Below, in pieces: positions 44,498 through 56,434 of a stretch of DNA of 64,000 nt. The translations under genes and the position numbers were made by a program. The first letter of the stretch is position 1, and each line of letters opens with the position of its first letter. Source of the DNA: Pocillopora verrucosa (Eukaryota; Cnidaria; Anthozoa; Scleractinia; Pocilloporidae); assembly GCF_036669915.1 (NCBI RefSeq), contig NC_089314.1, positions 29,681,592-29,745,591 on the forward strand, in the 5' to 3' direction. The notes under the pieces were generated by a model, which was not told the origin of the DNA, ran no database searches, and saw only the letters and a list, made by a program, of their open reading frames with translations.

Positions 44498-47276
44498 ACT
44501 GCTAAAACACCGGATGGAAAAACTAAAAAGCTATCTCATGAAATTTTAATTGATATCGCTTTTCTCGGGTGATGGTGTCATTGGAACGGCTGTGTTTACT
44601 TGTAAGTCTTGTCATTAGCATATCTTCCACTCACCACGTTATGAACACAGCTTATGTACCTATGCCACCCGGTTTTCTTTTTCTTGCCTTATGAAAGACT
44701 CGTTATGTTGGTCGAAAAAAAAGGGAATTCACCCGTTTAAAGCTCTCGGTAAGTTCAAGATACGGTTTGCCGTTTGTTTAGTTGTGGTTTAAACTGGTTT
44801 CCGTGTATAACCTTCAAGTTTGGCCTATACGTTATCCGATAATTAGAAATTTCATTCTAAGTTTGGAGTTGTTTATTGAAAGCGTTTGGTTTGAAATCAA
44901 CGGTGGATTGGATACTGATCTAAATAAATTTGGGGAAAACCTTTCTTTTTGTATCAGCAAGCCTTTAAAAAAAAAGCGCTCATAAATGCGTAATTTCAGT
45001 TTCAGCGAAACAAAAGAGGACATGTTTAGTCGAGTCGCTTATCACGCAAAATATTGACAAGACCAAAGTTAATTGCGCTAAGCTTCTTTGTTGTGTCAAA
45101 ATTTCGCGTTTGGTTAGAAAAACAATGCTTTCTTTCTGTTTCGAAAAAGGTTTGCGTTCATAAGGAAATAAATCGGCTTCCGCATTACTAGCATGATAAG
45201 ATCTATGAAATCCTGCGCGAAAGAAAAACAAAACAGAATGAAACAAAAATTGGAAAGTGAGAAACGTTTATCATGATGAGATAAAAGATCCTTGTCAGGG
45301 AAAGACGCTCTACTTTTCCTACAGCTCTTACTTTTCCAACATGAATTAAATTATTCGATGATTACGAGTGTGCAAATTAAGCTGTTACCACTATATTTCA
45401 AGAAGTATTTTCACTCATCATGAAACAGAGAAAACGAAAACAAACTCAGAAATTGGAGATAACAGATGTCAAATTTCATCGTGTCTTCCAACTTTTCAAC
45501 GGAGCAAAGTTCAGCGGATTAGAAAGCGAAAGCTGGTGAAAAGCAGTTTAACCTCAACTCCTAGAAGTAATTAACTTGTACCTTCTCCTTATCATATCCA
45601 TACATTATCCAGTAGGTTATAAGAATACTCAAAATTATCAAGTAGAAGTTGTGATCTTGATCTAACAACAAATTCTTGTAACTATTTAACGAGGAAACGT
45701 GTAAATGATAGTGGGGAGAGTTACAAGCTTAAGCCAAGGTGCCAAGGTGCTGCACACAAGTGGTAATCAATTCCTATTTGCATATTTTCTGTTTCGTTGC
45801 TCATGAGTTGTTGGCGATCTCAGCTTGGAATACAGCACACCTTTTGATCATCACTTTTGCGCTTTATTGTGCCAACTCCTCAGGATTTCTTTTCCAATTC
45901 TTTTACGAGGTCAGGGCGGAGTGGGAATTTTAAACCGAGAAGCGCGAGCGAGAAACCACGCGCGAGCTAAGGAATCACACGACTTGATGAAAACCACGTA
46001 TCAATGAAAACATTGCATGTTTTAGCTTTTGCGGATTTTGCGGATTGCCATCAATTCCTACCTTGATAAGTTCTGGCTAGAGAAAATGAAAATCCGGCCG
46101 AAAAAAAAGCCCAAATTGTTACCATTTACATTAAATTAAAAACTCCGCGTGGGAATCAAGTGTTAACGAATCATCTTCGTTTTCGAACTCAATCCAAAGT
46201 ATCCGTGACGGAATCATCTAGCGAGTAGCTCCCTTATGTAAAACCTGTCAAGCCTAAAAAATCTGAAACTATTGCCTTCTCTAGAAAATAATCTACCGCT
46301 TACGCAGAAAATAACAAAGAAAATTATTTTCATTAGGTGTTTAAATCTTCTCAGAACGCAACCTTTTAGGTTACCGTAAAGTGCAGAATATCGCCAATCC
46401 AAAAAGTTAAATTCCCGGAAAATGCTCATGCTAATTAAGTGTAAAGAGGTTGAGAGCTTTTTCGCTCTATCTCCGCGGGTGTTTGCCCGCGATCTGCTCT
46501 TACTCTCGCGTGTCACTCGCGTTCACGCGAGGCCCTTGTAACGCGGGCTGTGTAATTTTTATCAACGTCTCCTCCCACTTATAAATTTCTCCGCTATAGT
46601 TCTGATTGGCAGAATTTTTCCAAATTTATATCCAGCTCACTATTTCCTCGCTTTTCCGACATATCAGAAGGAGCGGTTTCATTTTAATTAAGCTAATTAA
46701 GAAAGTGTGGAAAATAAAAACAAAATCACGACATGCGAATTGCTGCACAACCACTCTTAAAAAATTCACAAATTTTTTCTCACAAAATATTAAACGAAAA
46801 CGAAATGAAACCATTTCTTTCTTCTCCTCTTGATCCCTGAAGAAGTCTCTAGAGAGTGCGTGACACATTAAATTAATAATTCATGACGTCTGCTGCGCAA
46901 TTAATTTGTAATAGGCTTACACTGCATGAGAGGTCCACACATAGTGTAATATCTCTCTGCTGTGCGTTTTGTAACTTTGACTGTGTGGTCTTACTGCGTT
47001 CTGTTTCATGTAGATCAAAATACCTCGTCAACTTTTTAATCCAGAATCGTCAGCAGGAAAAAGACAGCTTTTCAGTAGATGGTGTGGAAATTATTTCGTA
47101 ACCGGTGTTGAAATTGAAACGCTCACGAGGATTCGCTCATTACAGGATGGTATGTTCTATTGGCTGAGATAGTAACTGAGATTTATGTTCGTTGAGTACA
47201 GTACGTTGAATTTGGCCTCGAAATCTTTTATTTGCTCACTTATTGCGCTTTTTGTCGGTTCTTGATTGAACTGTAG

Positions 47277-50200
47277 ATGGGAAGACCGCAACGTATTTCC
47301 GAAACGATTTTGCGAGCGATTGTGTTGGCCTTCTACTGGATTTCGTCGGCTGCGGCAATGGAAAACAATGAAACCTCGAACAACGCAAACAATTCATCGA
47401 ATGGTGGAACGGATAAACCTTTCAGTTGCGAGTGGAAAGATCTGGAGTTTCCAATCACATTTGGACCTGGAATTGCTTCATCTGTGTGTATAGTCATCGG
47501 CGGATTTAACTTAATTTTAGGTGAGAAAAAATGTTGATACAATTATTTCATCGCTTATAATTTCTTTCTCTAATCGTAGACGCGTGCCGTCTATCTTAAA
47601 AAAAAATTACGCACAACGCTGGCAAGAAGAGAAAAACTTGTAAAGACATTTTGTTGATTTCAGAAAGCTCAAATCACTTGATAGTATTCAAAACAGAACA
47701 ATGAACTAGATTTCGCAGAGGAGATGATGTAAGCAGTTGTGGTTAAGAAATATTCTCGTCCTCAAGGGGGTTCCTCTCAAATGAGTCATCGCCTACACTT
47801 TCGTTCAAATGGCAAATATGAACCGATAAAGGTGGTTTGTTTTTATCGTGGCACAGTAATTTTCCGATACCTTAGTGAGTCGATATTGTTAAGAGATCAG
47901 CCCTAAGCTGTTTAGGACGTGTTTGCTTGTTTTCACGCGTTTTGCAATCGGAGATCGTTATAGGATTGAATATTTTTGTTCTCGCTAACTGCATTACCCG
48001 AGTATTTGCACTGGCGTGTAGAAAAAAACACACGTCAACTTTCTTTTGAAATCATTTTTACAAAAATATGAGGAAAAAAATCGCGAGGCGCCGTTGTTGT
48101 GAGATTATTTTATTCATCGCTTTAAATAAAATGGTGGCAGATACAACTAACGATGTCGAATGACTCATTTCGCCTCATTTACATTTTATTGGCTCTGAAT
48201 TCTTTTGTTTAAGTACGTAGCAAAACTTTCTTCACAACGAAAGAAATTCAAATTACATAGTGGTGCACGTGAAACTTGCTTCCATTCGTCCTTTTTGATG
48301 CGAAATTAGACACTGATCAACCCGTAATTTCATGTCATTTCCTGTTGAGCTGAAGCAGTTCAAATTTAAGCTTTTGACATGTTTCAGTTTTGTTGTTGGA
48401 TAACTCCTTGCTTCAAAACAAAGTATTATTCCTAAGCAACCTAAAAAGTTTTAAAATTTACATCTGGACGCGGTCCGATAGCCCGTCTCTGTATATCGCG
48501 ACTGTTTTCAGCGCGAAATGCAGGAGCTTGCTGTATATTGTCTTGTGTTCTGAGACCATTAAGTAAACATCTTTTTATTTGAATATATATCAATTGCAAA
48601 TTTTTGTTTCATGCATTCTAAAAATTTGCGACGATCAATGGGCAAACCACTTCCTGGAGTCTAAAGTTAAGGTAATTTTCGTGGGGAGGTTTTAATTTCG
48701 GGTTCCCTTTGGGTGTGGTTGTGGTGAAGGGTGTTGATTGTCTTAGTGCTATCATGGTAATGATAATAATATTTTTCAAGGTAAAAGGTTAATCTACTAG
48801 GTGAGTTAATTTTCCCTCCTAAAATTTTTGCAAGGGTGTCCAATCTAGTTTAGGATTACAATCTTGGCCTACTGTTATCAAGGTCTTTTCAGTTGTTCAT
48901 GCTTCTGGGCAAATCTGGTGTTGAGTTTTGATGCTTGCATGTTTAGTTCGCAATCCATCACCAACCTCTGTGGCTGACATATAAATGATGAAACTAGGGG
49001 GCATGGGTGGGTGGCGTCATGGTTTCCTACGCTTATCTTGTGTTCTCCCAACCTCCCGCATGTTTACATCAGGCTATGTAAACACAGAAATCATTTTACA
49101 TTTCTTCAATATTTCTGCCATGGTACTTGATCACTATTTTCATTGCTGTTGTTGATGTAAATTTTATTATCTTGAGGCCACAAAAAATAATTTAGTCACT
49201 TAGTGTAATATGCATCCTAGTAATAGAGATTATTTGTTGTTGCACTGGGTCAAACCACAAGATATCGTGAATTGAGTCCTAAAAATTGTTTTGTTTGCCT
49301 TGGATGTGGTTGGTTTTGGTTAATTTTCTCTGTCTTCAAATTTATGACATTTTCATACCCCAGAATTTGTTCTGAACTATTTTACAAAATAAAACCATGT
49401 CATAAAGATAAATAAGCAAATCATTATTTAAAACCCTAACAATTCATTTTCCCTTTTTACATTCAGGATTCAAATACCAGAGAATAACCTTATTTGCCAC
49501 GGGATTTTCATCTGCAGCCCTTCTCTCTTATGTAATATGCTTGATTCGAAGCACTCTGGCAATCCACTATGTCCTTTTAATTGTTGCAGCAGTAGCAATC
49601 TTTGCAGGAATTCTGTGTACAACAGTAGTTTTCTGTGGACTCTTCTCAAGTGGAATCATGGCTGGTTTTTGTTTAGCGATGGTGTTCCTTCTTGGTTTTG
49701 CATCTTTATACCAATACACAACACTATCAATACCAGTTGGAGTCATCATTGGGGTTTCTGTTCTCATAGCAGGGGCAAATGTTTGGTGGAAACGAGTTCT
49801 TCTGATTGTTTCATCATCAATTAATGGGGGGGCATTAATTGTGGGAGGACTGGACTATTTTATTGAGGATCTGCGATTGCTGGATTACTTCTGGCTGAAA
49901 ATTTTCATGAAGAATATTAAAGGACATGAACCATGCATGTTTTCATGGATTATTTTGGGGGTGTGGCCACTTCTGGTACTGATTGGATTGCTGGTACAAT
50001 TCCTCAAAACAGCAAAACAACCTCCAAAACCTAAAAAGGGTGAGAGCCAGCGTAGAAATCATTCAACTCAAAATGATCGAAACATTTTACTCCACCAGCG
50101 GGTTTAAAGGTGCCTGTATTATGTAATGCTTTTCATAACTCTCTGAATTAATTGATTTTATATAGAGCTTGTGTTGTTATGTGTAATATGGGACTAACTT

Positions 50201-51196
50201 ACATAATCACTGTTATTGTCCAAAGGGATAATTTGAAGTGACATTGTACCAATTGCTGTTATTAATAAAATCTCACTGCTTTCAGATGAAATTAACTTAA
50301 GCAGAGTTTAATTTAGGAACAAGCTGTAGTGGTTACTATTGGTAGTCTTCTCTTGGTTGCATGAAGTATGCTCTTTGGCATTGGAGGGAAACATAATCCA
50401 TAACTGTAACATGGAAGTAACATGCATTTGTAAATAATTTATTTAAAGTTTACTCATGGTATAGGTTTTGCATTTCTTACATATTTTTGTTTGCGGCTAT
50501 CTGATAAGTTGTTTATATTTAATATCTGCTTTTTACTCTTAATATCTGATGCAAAATTTATTGTCAACAAAATATTTTGACTTACATCCATTCTTCATTT
50601 TTCTTGAGTAGCATTTTTCATTACATGTACTGGTAAGATAAATATTTTGAAAATGAATTTTTTGAGGTGCAAATTAGATAATGAAAAAAAAAAAAACTGT
50701 ACAAATTATCATACCATCAAGCAACAGAAGGAGGGTTGGGGGAGAAAATTAGCCCCACAGTTTATATACAGAGCTATTCCAACTACGTGTAAACAATTTT
50801 AATTTGTAGGTTTCAAGTGGGAGATATCATTCTTAAGTACAATTGCTGCTTTTTAAGGTTGTAAGGATTAATGTTTGCTTGGGAGCGAAAACAATTTGGA
50901 TTTCTTACTATGTAAGTTTAACTTGTAGTATTATGAAGTGTTAAATATAGAATTATTTGTCGAGATTAAAACATTAGAAAATTCACAGAAGATATCCACC
51001 ATTCCTATTATTTTTTCCTTATCCATGCGCAGACTTTCACAACAAGCGTTATGCGATGGGATCTCCATATTACTCTGCTCCAGATGATGTAGAAATGACA
51101 GAACTCCTAGCAGAACAAGCGCAAGCACCTCCAACCCCTTCCCTACATATTGACCACACCCATCAAAGGGCCCCCATGCTATTGAGAGAGGACTGA
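47277..51196 (+). CDS. TMEM198-like: TMEM198-family multi-pass membrane protein
   Basis: Three coding exons, 47277-47520, 49467-50039 and 51033-51196, give 326 residues. Exon 1 has a hydrophobic leader (residues 10-27), an Asn-rich stretch with N-glycosylation sites and the first membrane helix. Exon 2 carries the TMEM198/DUF4203 core: FKYQRITLFATG, several Gly/Val-rich helices, a GGLDYF motif and the last helix VWPLLVLIGLLVQF, about seven helices in all. Exon 3 adds an acidic tail (DDVEMTELLAEQ). Vertebrate TMEM198 has been linked to Wnt co-receptor phosphorylation; that role is only transferred here by resemblance. If the donor at 50040 (GGTGAGAG) is not used, exon 2 reads on to a stop at 50105-50107, giving a 294-residue form with a basic tail. 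The ATG is preceded by no strong alternative. Confidence 0.88.
50264..50269 (+). terminator. candidate intronic poly(A) signal, short TMEM198-like form
   Basis: AATAAA lies 157 bp after the alternative stop at 50107 and before exon 3. It could end a short transcript whose last exon is the extended exon 2. Confidence 0.4.
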
Positions 51197-53960
51197 CATG
51201 ATGCATACCCAGGGAGGGTCCAGACACTCAAGAAATGCTACTCAACTGAATTCACTCCACAGCTGTGTTTTCACCTTTCTCAACATCTCATCAAGAATTA
51301 TTGATGTACATGTTATAGCTAAAAGCACCTGAAAGAAGGAAAAGGATAGTTGGATGAAAACTTCTGTATCAACTTTTAATTAACAGATGACAGTACCTTT
51401 TGTAAAGCCTAGAGGGAAGGATAAGCTTAGGGTAAATATTTTTTGATTCATCATCAAGAACTACTTCTAGTTTTGGTAAATAATCATGTCTGACTAATCA
51501 AAGAAAACACTTCTCTTAGAATGTAACAAATAACCTACACATTAGCTAATGTAAGCAAAATTTAAAGACAATCACATCAGCTGAGCATAGTAGAGAGAAC
51601 AGACTCATTCATTAATGTACATAAAATTATGTGGACTGGTGTAAATACTAAAAACTTGTCAGCTTTAAGATTTATAAATAACTGCTTTTTGTAATCTGTG
51701 GTAAAAGTACTTACACTTGAATGAAATAATTTATTATGGACAAAATATAAAATGTTTTGAACTGTAAGTAAAAACACAGCTTTTACAAAAAAATTAGCAT
51801 TTAGTGGATAAAGTAACAGCAGTAACAATGAGTAATCGGTAGGTTCTTTTGTAGCAAAATGGTAAAAATTAAAAAGCTGAAATTTTTAGGACTTTCTGTG
51901 ATCATAACTGTTTTGTGGCTTGTGGTTTGTGTTTGAGTAAAAAGACAATTTCTGAAGTTTTCTTGTCATGATTGGTTTGCTCTTTGAGTTAAATTAAAAC
52001 ATCTTTAACAAACCTCTCCTATGCTCTGTTCATTATTTAAGAATCAGTAGGTTTCTTTTGCTTTTATATTTTGTGCAAGAGGCTTCTCAAAATTCAGGGA
52101 CTTTCAAATAGAAGATGTGCACATCTTACAAAATGATTGAAAAACAAGTAAACAGATGTCAATTAAAAAAAACTTCAGGATCTTATGTTTGCCAGTACTT
52201 GAAAGACAAATCTCACAAATGTTTTTTTCCAGCAACTGAAGAAGATTCCTAAATCATTTTATCATTTCTAATAATGTTAGATAGCACTATGAATTATTAT
52301 GATCCCATGCTAAGGTACAGGAATGTAGATAAAGTGTAGATTCCAAAGAGTTTACAAATATGTTCATTGAGAAGCTTAGTCAAACTAACAGAATTTTAAT
52401 TTATGTAACTTCTAAAAGATAATGATAGAAAACAAAATGAAAACAAAATTTTAACCTTTCCTTCCAAACAATGTAGGCAGTTTGTTGGACAAATAGTTCC
52501 TACACAACCTGAGAAAAAATTTATAAGGAACTATATACTGACAAAGTTAAAGTTAAGGAAATGAAAATATTCGTACTTCATGTTCAGAGGAGAATTATAG
52601 TTTTAGAAAACAAAATGTCATCAATATTTAATTTACAGAGAGGAAAAAATGGAATTAAGTTAAGGCATGGTATATAAAATCTTACAAAAAGATAAATTTA
52701 TATAAGTTATTTCCCAGGCAGAGGATAAATTGATAATAAATTGAATGGTTATATTTGTTTGGATGAAAAATATTTATTCAAGTGCAAGAAGTTTCCCAAA
52801 CACTTACATCAGAAAATTCAACTATGATTACATTCACAGAGGGAAGTGTTCAAATGATCAAGTGTGACACCACTGGCTCCTGGATAAACCCAGGAGGACA
52901 AATGGCTATGACAGATCTTTTGCTTTTCCTTACATTTGTTTGTTTACACATAAACTCTTGCATGGCTTGCTTACCACATGACTCCTATAGCTAAGTGCTG
53001 ATGGGAAGGTCATCGGTTCAATGCCTTTTGGGAGCAGCCTTAATTCTTTTTTCTGAATATACCTGTCATTCACTGGATGAAATTGTATTTCACTCTCCCA
53101 TGTTACATGTGATGAATTGTCAAAGCAACTAGTTCCAGCCTCTACTGTTCTAATTCTCACAGCATCAAGACTAAACTCTGTATTTGTGACGCTAGGAAAA
53201 ATTAACACTTGATCACTGGTGTTGGAGTTCCATTGTGTGATCATCCAAGTGCATGTGGGGCTGCAGATTACTTGTCTTTTGCTATGCCTGGCACTTGGTC
53301 ATCTCTGCTTGCTCAGTTCTGCTTGACAATGATCGACTGCAGCAGGGTTTTGGTCAATAATGGGAAAGGAAGTGACAAGCCAGTATATAGGCTGTTTTTT
53401 TTTTGGACAATTTAATTGTATGAGTGGTTTAAGGCAGCAATGCAATGTCTTGTGCATATTCAAAATATCTTTATTAGCATTTTGTGTCAGTATTCTCAAT
53501 AATTATTGATCCTATTTGGTTGTTCCTTTCACTTTTGATGGTTTTCTGGCTCACCAACAAATTTTTAGTAGTTTTTTTTCATGTTGAATATGGTTTTACC
53601 ACTTGTAACAAACAATTCAAAATATTGGAATGATAACCCTCAACAAAAGAAAGCAGATGACGAGAAGAAAGGAGATTACATTAAAAAACTGTCACCACAT
53701 TGGTCTAAACGTAATTTTATTGTAATTTACAACCATAATGAAAGTAAATCCAATACAATACTAGTAACAGTTAAGTGAACTTCAGTTTAATCTTTTTTGC
53801 CTTTTAATCCAAGCACAAGATAATACTGTATTACAGAGCTCATCAGTCTAGAGACCTGTCTTGGTTAACTAGACAGTGAAATCAAAATCCCAAAAACAAA
53901 TTGATAAGTGGCAGGGTATTTACATTTGAAGGGGCTTTAAGTGATAGTATGGTGCTCCTC
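51197..53960. other. convergent intergenic / 3' UTRs
   Basis: The interval lies between TMEM198-like (plus) and the roadblock gene (minus). It is AT-rich with no recognised exon. A minus-strand AATAAA at 53721-53716 would suit the roadblock gene. One diverged SINE lies at 52980. Confidence 0.5.
52980..53090 (+). repeat. tRNA-derived SINE (family 2), internally deleted
   Basis: GACTCCTATAGCTAAGTG begins a tRNA-like head. The sequence jumps to a B-box-like CATCGGTTCAATGCC, then GGGAGCAGCC, a T run and a tail CCTGTCATTCACTGGATGAA. The tail is close to that of the copy at 21090 (CCTGTGCCATTCACTGAATA). The anticodon arm appears to be missing. Confidence 0.6.
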
Positions 53961-56103
53961 TCACTGTATTTTACTAGGATCTTGAATAACAATCATCAGG
54001 TATTCTTTATCTGGAATTAAAAATTGGAAGAAATCTTTAAGGTAATTAAAGAAAAGGGGGTAAGTTTGTCATAAAACTGTGGCATATTGTCAGTGGAAGA
54101 GTATAACTACAGGGTAATTTAACTTATTATCAACCGAGTTGATAATGTAAATTGGCCATGATTAAGAGTTTCGAAGCTGGCATTTTGAGTGTTAGCCATT
54201 CATCAAAGTGGACGAGGGATTCAACTCAGCTGATAATTAATTTTTTAATTACCTTTCAAGGTAATTACTGAGTTAACTTGAGTAGATTTAACACAAGATG
54301 TTGAAGCTAGCTTGTTTTACCACATGTTGATGGCATATGTACACAAATATACAACACTGATCAGAGAGATGTGAGGTGAGGTGATGTGCAAAGTAGAATT
54401 CACCTTAATAGCCAAAGAAAAATGAAATGTTCCCTTGTTTTGCAACGGTTACCAAAATGTAAGTTTTGCCTGGTTTGAAATGTGAGGTTTTTCAGCTTGG
54501 AAGGTCAAGCATCACAACCACACAGACTAAACCTCTGTGATTCCGTTTAATAACAGAACAAGTTGCAAAATTTTATTTTCTTATGATGCAGGAACATGCT
54601 CCTCCCTCCATATAACCTTGTTTTCAGCCCATGCCAGCAATTCTTAATCTAAGTACATTCTTACAAGGACCAGTTAGAGTGACATACAATGACCACACAA
54701 CACCTATAGTACTGACAGCTGGATCATAGACACAGTAAAGTTAATTCATAACAAGGTTACTACACAAACATAATCTATTTCCCTTTTAGTATTTTCAGCA
54801 GTGTTATTTCAATGAAAGGTAGGAAAACTTACCAGGAGCAACCAGAATTTCATGCTTCTTCGAACGGACTCTCAGAAACATTAAGTCATTCTAAACATGA
54901 AAAATGAAAACATCAGTTCCTTGAAAATAAATGATTTGCCACAAACAGGACCAAGTAATAAGGAGTCACAACTAAATTTCTGTCCAAAAGTTACTTACCC
55001 ATCAAGTGTGGTACGTTGGCACTATTTTAAAAAGTAAGTTTAGATGGATTTCAATCTTGTGCACCTTTCTTTTAAAACTTCAGTTGAGCAAACGAGATTT
55101 TAAATACTGTGCATCTTGGAGGAAGAGTCTCTAACTTAAATTGGCTTTCAGGAGCAAAAATGTCTGAAACCTGAAAGTTTTGAGATGAAAATAGGGATTT
55201 TGGATGATTTCTGATAAGAGAAAATTCACGAAGTACTCAATTTAAGTGAAACGATTTTAGTTTGAATTTTTGTACCAACAAATACAACAAGATTACTTTG
55301 TTCTGATAATGAAAATAATCCCAAATCTCTCTCAATTTAATCAGTTCCAAAACAGATAGAGACTTTGTTGGAAAATCACATAAACAGCATCATGGTAAAA
55401 TTTCCGCACAGCCCCATGCCATTGTAAAACAAATCTGTTTTCCCAATGGCAATGTATTGTTTTTGTCATTGCTTTCTCTATCCAAGAACTGAATGCATAA
55501 TGTAGTATGGGGCTATGCCGAAATTTTACCAGCATCATTAACACTACTAAGCTTGTGCTTCAACAGCTTCTTAAGCAAAAACTGTTCGCCACCCATAGTT
55601 GGCAAAGACTTTTAAACAACGCTTGACATACACGGCCACCATGCTGACAATGAAAAATAAGTTCCCTTTTGAAACATTTAGAAAATAACATAAAGACATT
55701 CCAGACCTGTGGATCGATATCTCGAACTGTATTCCTTGCCTTACTGGTCAATTGGTGAAATAAGCCAGCATATTGTACAGTTGTTGAGTTATCCATGGTC
55801 GTTCTTATAGGAATTCCTGCAGTGGAAAAATTAATGAAGAGTATTTGCATCTCAATTTAGAACTACCTTATAGGAAAACGCGTTCCTTCCTTGAGCACTT
55901 TCTGTGTTGTTAAAGAAGGTTTTCAACCATTTTCAGAATTTCGTACCTTCACTATTGACGACAATAATTCCAAGAACGCCTTTGTGGCTCTGGATTCTTT
56001 TCAGCGATTCCTCAACTTCAGACTATAAGAAAAGAGAAATTTTGTATTTTAAACGTAATCGTAAATAATCAAAACACGAAAAGTCAACTAAAATTCGCAC
56101 CAT
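53961..56103 (-). CDS. DYNLRB: dynein light chain roadblock-type
   Basis: Five exons, 56103-56101, 56022-55947, 55816-55707, 54890-54833 and 54010-53961, give 98 residues, against about 96 in vertebrates. The family signature is unmistakable: [66 protein letters not shown], then [14 protein letters not shown]. The protein is a homodimeric Roadblock/LC7-fold subunit that binds the intermediate chain of cytoplasmic dynein, and of intraflagellar-transport dynein, to support cargo transport. The first coding exon holds only the ATG, followed by donor GTGCGA, and the intron after exon 3 has the weak donor GTCTGG. Both are inferred from frame and homology. The gene is divergent from the KIAA0513-like gene. 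Confidence 0.96.
54111..54253. repeat. fold-back element, copy of the 39916 family
   Basis: The copy begins AGGGTAATTTAACTTATTAT and ends AATTACCT. Internal AATGTAAATTGGCCATGATT, AAGAGTTTCGAAGCTGGCAT and the terminal CAACTCAGCTGATAA match the element at 39916-40113, with much of the right arm deleted. It lies in an intron of the roadblock gene. Confidence 0.7.
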
Positions 56104-56434
56104 TGTCGCTTTCCTATAGCTTGCACTTGTTTTTCGGAGACGTTGCCACGGAACAAAACCTGCTTTGCTTTATGGGTGATTTTATGAGCCCTCGCTTAAC
56201 TGATCAGCTGTTTTTTCAATTAATAGATGCGCAATGTTCACAGGGTTCTGTTCTGCGTGCGACGAGGAGGACTGGAATCTAAAGAACTAAAAGCATTTCC
56301 GCTCCCCTTTGTTTTGGATATAATGATGTCGTCTTCTATGTTTTCTGATGTTTTGTTGGCGTCTTTTGCCACCAGCTGATCAATGAACCTGTGGGGATTA
56401 TGTGCTTATAACGACGTTAAATTTTTTGAATGAC
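56104..56434. promoter_or_regulatory. bidirectional promoter region, roadblock / KIAA0513-like
   Basis: Only 331 bp separate the two divergent start codons, so both genes' 5' UTRs and promoters must share this interval, unless a first non-coding exon lies further out. There is no obvious TATA pair. The function is inferred from spacing. Confidence 0.55.

Larger units (their letters stand above)
43006..47276. other. intergenic, repeat-bearing
   Basis: No gene is recognised in these 4.3 kb. Besides the two repeats listed separately there is a GC-richer patch at about 46440-46550 with repeated CGCG-containing words (GCGGGTGTTTGCCCGC, CTCGCGTGTCACTCGCG), and a similar CGCGAGCGAGAAACC patch near 45940. 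Both look like repeat debris. The TMEM198-family promoter should be at the right end. Confidence 0.5.

Noticed and set aside
49537..49824. 95-codon Cys/Ser/Trp-rich plus frame
   Set aside because: A frame shadow of the TMEM198-like exon 2.
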